From Bacillus sp. S3 (GTDB lineage Bacteria; Bacillota; Bacilli; Bacillales; Cytobacillaceae), in NCBI RefSeq assembly GCF_005154805.1, contig NZ_CP039727.1, forward strand, positions 2,105,501-2,169,500: 64,000 nt of DNA. The letters are read 5' to 3'. Positions 61,894 through 64,000 of the stretch are shown in pieces. Each line of letters begins with the position of its first letter. Position 1 is the first letter of the stretch. The translations under genes were made by a program, and so were the position numbers. Below the pieces are notes generated by a model that saw only the letters and a list, made by a program, of their open reading frames with translations, ran no database searches and had not been told where the DNA came from.

Positions 61894-63117
61894 TTATTGC
61901 TTAGCTGTTATCTTTAACGGCTCACGGTTTATGCCAAAATGCTGCTTAATAATGAGAGCCGGTCCGCCTAGATTAAACAAATAGCGGGCTTCTATGACTT
62001 GTTTCATAAAGGCTCCAAATAATCCGGATAAGCGGAAATTCCCTACCTTTCCGACGGCCGCCATAAGTCCGATGGATGCCACGGATCCTTTGTGGTGATA
62101 TTCAAATGTTTTTAAAGATTCGCCCCGTATAGAAGCGACTATATTTTTCGCACAAACGGGTGCCTGTTGCAGTGCTACTTGTGCTGTTGGCGGTAAGGCA
62201 GACTTTTCGTCCTTCATGAATAAAGAACAATCCCCGATACTAAAGATATTTTTCATGTTTTTAACGCGAAGATTTGCATCGACTGGAATCTTGCCTTTTT
62301 CAATTGGCAAACCCCAGTTATGAACAATTGTGTTTCCTTTTACACCGCATGACCAGATTAATGTTCGCGTCTGTACCTCCAGATTATTTTCCAGTATCAC
62401 TTTTTCTGGTGTACATTCCAGTATTTTTATTGAAGTTAGGACTTCAATGTTTCGCTTTTCTAACACATCTTTTGTATATTGGATTGATTGCTTAGGGAAA
62501 AATGGTATGACTGATGGTGCGGCTTCAATGCCGACAATTTTAATCTTTTCAAATGGGATATCGTGTTCTTTACAAAGTTTTGGCAGGCCATCTGCCAATT
62601 CTCCGAGCATTTCAATTCCGGTAAAACCACCTCCGGCAACGACAAACGTTAAACGGGAAGGATCATGGTCTTCTTTATAAAGGTTAAATTGTTTAATAAT
62701 TTGGTGATAAATAATTTTTGTACTTCTGAAGCTTCGGATCTCAAAGGCATTTTCTTTCACTCCTGGAATGCCATAGGTTTCAACCTCAAATCCGAGTGCG
62801 ATTAATAAATAGTCATAACTGACTGTTTCTCCGCCTTCAAGATATACCTCTTGGGTATTGAGGTCAACAGAGGATACTGCAGCTTTTAAGAAACGGGTTT
62901 TATTTGGATTGATTAGTTCAGGAATAGACATGGCAATTTGCCGGTCTGCTGCGGTGCCAACTCCGGTCTTATGCAATTGGGTTGTAAGGTAATGATATTC
63001 ATGTTTATTAATTAATGTAACATCTGCTTCGCCGGATTTTAGCAATTTTTCTAAGGTTTTACTTGTGATAATTCCGCCATATCCGGCACCTAAAATGACG
63101 ATTTTTGGTTTAGACAT
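61894..63117 (-). CDS. ndh: Type II NADH dehydrogenase
   Basis: This 407-residue single-subunit NADH:quinone oxidoreductase has the FAD motif VILGAGYGGI (7-16), an NAD motif FVVAGGGFTGIEMLGELADG in the middle and FSIGDCSLF near 295. The C-terminal stretch with GGPALIIKQHFGI matches the membrane-binding part. It passes electrons from NADH to menaquinone without proton pumping. GGAGTGGG precedes ATG 63117. Two Rex-like boxes lie upstream, fitting the known control of ndh by the NADH sensor Rex in Bacillus. Confidence 0.93.
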   Translation of the reverse strand: MSKPKIVILGAGYGGIITSKTLEKLLKSGEADVTLINKHEYHYLTTQLHKTGVGTAADRQIAMSIPELINPNKTRFLKAAVSSVDLNTQEVYLEGGETVSYDYLLIALGFEVETYGIPGVKENAFEIRSFRSTKIIYHQIIKQFNLYKEDHDPSRLTFVVAGGGFTGIEMLGELADGLPKLCKEHDIPFEKIKIVGIEAAPSVIPFFPKQSIQYTKDVLEKRNIEVLTSIKILECTPEKVILENNLEVQTRTLIWSCGVKGNTIVHNWGLPIEKGKIPVDANLRVKNMKNIFSIGDCSLFMKDEKSALPPTAQVALQQAPVCAKNIVASIRGESLKTFEYHHKGSVASIGLMAAVGKVGNFRLSGLFGAFMKQVIEARYLFNLGGPALIIKQHFGINREPLKITAKQ

Positions 63118-63163
63118 CTTGACCCACTCCTAATTTCATTTAATTAAGGATTATCTGCTTTCT

Positions 63164-63181
63164 TTGTGAAATCATTCACAA
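63164..63181. promoter_or_regulatory. Rex-type operator 1
   Basis: TTGTGAAATCATTCACAA fits the Bacillus Rex consensus TTGTGAA-N4-TTCACAA perfectly. It lies 47 bases upstream of ndh. Confidence 0.8.
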
Positions 63182-63220
63182 TAGGGATTAAAAAAATAAG
63201 AGCTATTGCACAATGATTTT

Positions 63221-63238
63221 ATGTGAAATATTTCACAT
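63221..63238. promoter_or_regulatory. Rex-type operator 2
   Basis: ATGTGAAATATTTCACAT is a perfect 18-base palindrome, differing from the Rex consensus only at its outer bases. It also fits TGTGA-N6-TCACA for Fnr. It lies between ndh and the divergent secreted protein gene. Confidence 0.75.
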
Positions 63239-63394
63239 ACCTTTTATATTATTAGAATACAATAGTTTTACGAACATCTCAAGTGGTTTTTAACTAAATT
63301 TTTGTCAATTTGGTAAATTTTTTTTCACATTCTGGGCATGATAATTTCGTGCTGAAATTTGAATGTATATCTAATCAGAATGGAAGGGATCGTA

Positions 63395-63940
63395 ATGAAG
63401 CTTAAAATATTTTTCACATTGGTATTAGTTTTGTCCATGTCAGGTTTTGCAAGTGCGAAAGATTCTGTGCCAGTTGACCATGAGGAAAAGCCATGCAATT
63501 GCCAGGAAGAAGAACACCGTCATATGATGCATAAAGACTGGCAGTCAATGATGAAGGAGCGAGAGCAAAAACTCCTGACATGGGTAGACCAATATACTCC
63601 GGATAAAAAGGGAGAATGGACGAAAGTGCTGGAGGAAAAGAAGACGCTCCGTAACAAGTGGATGAGTCCGGAAAATGCGGCCAAACGAGAGCAGTGGAAA
63701 AAGGAAAAAATGGCTAAAATGGAAGAGCTTAAAAAGCAATTTGATGAAGGAAAGCTGACAAAAGAACAGTATATTGCAAAGATCCATGAAGGGAAAAAGA
63801 TGGGACATTGGAAAATGTTCCATGATTTAAGAATAGCGATAGATAAAAAGGACGATAAGCAGGCTGCGGTAATTCTAAATCAACTTTTAGTTCAAATGAA
63901 AGAGCATAACAAGATGTTGAAAGAAAAATTGAAAATGTAA
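63395..63940 (+). CDS. Secreted H/M/C-rich charged protein
   Basis: The product has about 181 residues with a signal peptide (MKLKIFFTLVLVLSMSGFAS, cleavage after ASA). It then has CNCQEEEHRHMMHKDW, a cluster of cysteine, histidine and methionine typical of metal binding, followed by long charged helices rich in K, E and W. It loosely resembles Spy/CpxP- or YckD-type helical secreted proteins. AAGGGATCGTA precedes ATG 63395; ATG 63359 would hide the signal peptide. It is divergent from ndh, with Rex-like boxes in between. Confidence 0.75.
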   Translation: MKLKIFFTLVLVLSMSGFASAKDSVPVDHEEKPCNCQEEEHRHMMHKDWQSMMKEREQKLLTWVDQYTPDKKGEWTKVLEEKKTLRNKWMSPENAAKREQWKKEKMAKMEELKKQFDEGKLTKEQYIAKIHEGKKMGHWKMFHDLRIAIDKKDDKQAAVILNQLLVQMKEHNKMLKEKLKM

Positions 63941-63956
63941 TAAATAGCACTTGAAG

Positions 63957-63987
63957 TAGTCAATTCCAAAATGGGATTGGCTTTTTC
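63957..63987 (+). terminator. Intrinsic terminator
   Basis: AGTCAATTCC pairs with GGGATTGGCT, followed by TTTTT. Confidence 0.85.
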
Positions 63988-64000
63988 AGTTTATTTTTAT

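Noticed and set aside
1..64000. CRISPR arrays, rRNA genes, tRNA genes, prophage or transposase genes
   Set aside because: No regularly spaced short direct repeats, rRNA-like conserved blocks, tRNA cloverleafs, integrases or transposases were seen on either strand by eye.

Overview
The window looks like chromosomal DNA of a low-GC, Gram-positive Bacillaceae bacterium (Neobacillus/Mesobacillus/Bacillus-like). The evidence is strong AGGAGG-type ribosome binding sites with frequent TTG/GTG starts, intrinsic terminators behind most genes, a T-box leader in front of a prolyl-tRNA synthetase, Rex-, Fnr- and MntR-like operators, and close relatives of well known Bacillus proteins (PhoE, Hmp, SbcDC, MntH, SulP, TerD, DegV, type II NADH dehydrogenase).

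1-13 kb is a catabolic island. A PucR-type regulator, cut by the window edge, is divergent from allH-fdrA(allF)-allG, the three subunits of an oxamate-carbamoyltransferase-like enzyme. These are followed by an ankyrin/TPR protein, carbamate kinase, a nucleobase-type permease and a guanine-deaminase-like enzyme. A convergent alpha/beta hydrolase, a second paralogous permease and a decayed amidohydrolase remnant close the island. The inferred logic is import and deamination of a nucleobase-like compound, phosphorolysis of a carbamoylated intermediate, and ATP recovery from carbamoyl phosphate by carbamate kinase. No allantoinase, allantoate or ureidoglycolate genes are present, so the true substrate is open.

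13-26 kb holds envelope and membrane genes (VanW lipoprotein, PadR/HAAS/DUF4173 module, an orphan oligopeptide-type ABC permease pair, an AIM24 protein), a SulP anion transporter with an ArsR regulator, a B12-radical SAM enzyme and a cold-shock protein. An independent small RNA gene with promoter and terminator lies at 21261-21376 on the minus strand. 26-42 kb holds sbcDC, a frameshifted FAD dehydrogenase, a PadR/DUF2812 pair, a UDG-like protein, phoE with an apparent ATT start codon, several acetyltransferases (one frameshifted), a HEAQH protein beside a VWA-like protein, mntH and selB.

42-64 kb holds a TerD-zinc ribbon-TerB fusion, an AGCS symporter, a MarR/MMPL efflux pair, a two-component system beside a membrane cupredoxin, T-box-regulated proS, a GNAT, YdcF and DegV proteins, hmp with an Fnr-like site at about -41.5, an SGNH hydrolase, an ABC exporter, a VOC protein, type II NADH dehydrogenase with two Rex-like boxes, and a secreted metal-residue-rich protein.

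A dispersed palindromic repeat of about 170 bp occurs three times (14741, 21072, 26242), and a shortened copy (53185) sits inside the proS leader. Two genes carry single-base frameshifts (near 32065 and 38660). These may be real decay or assembly errors.
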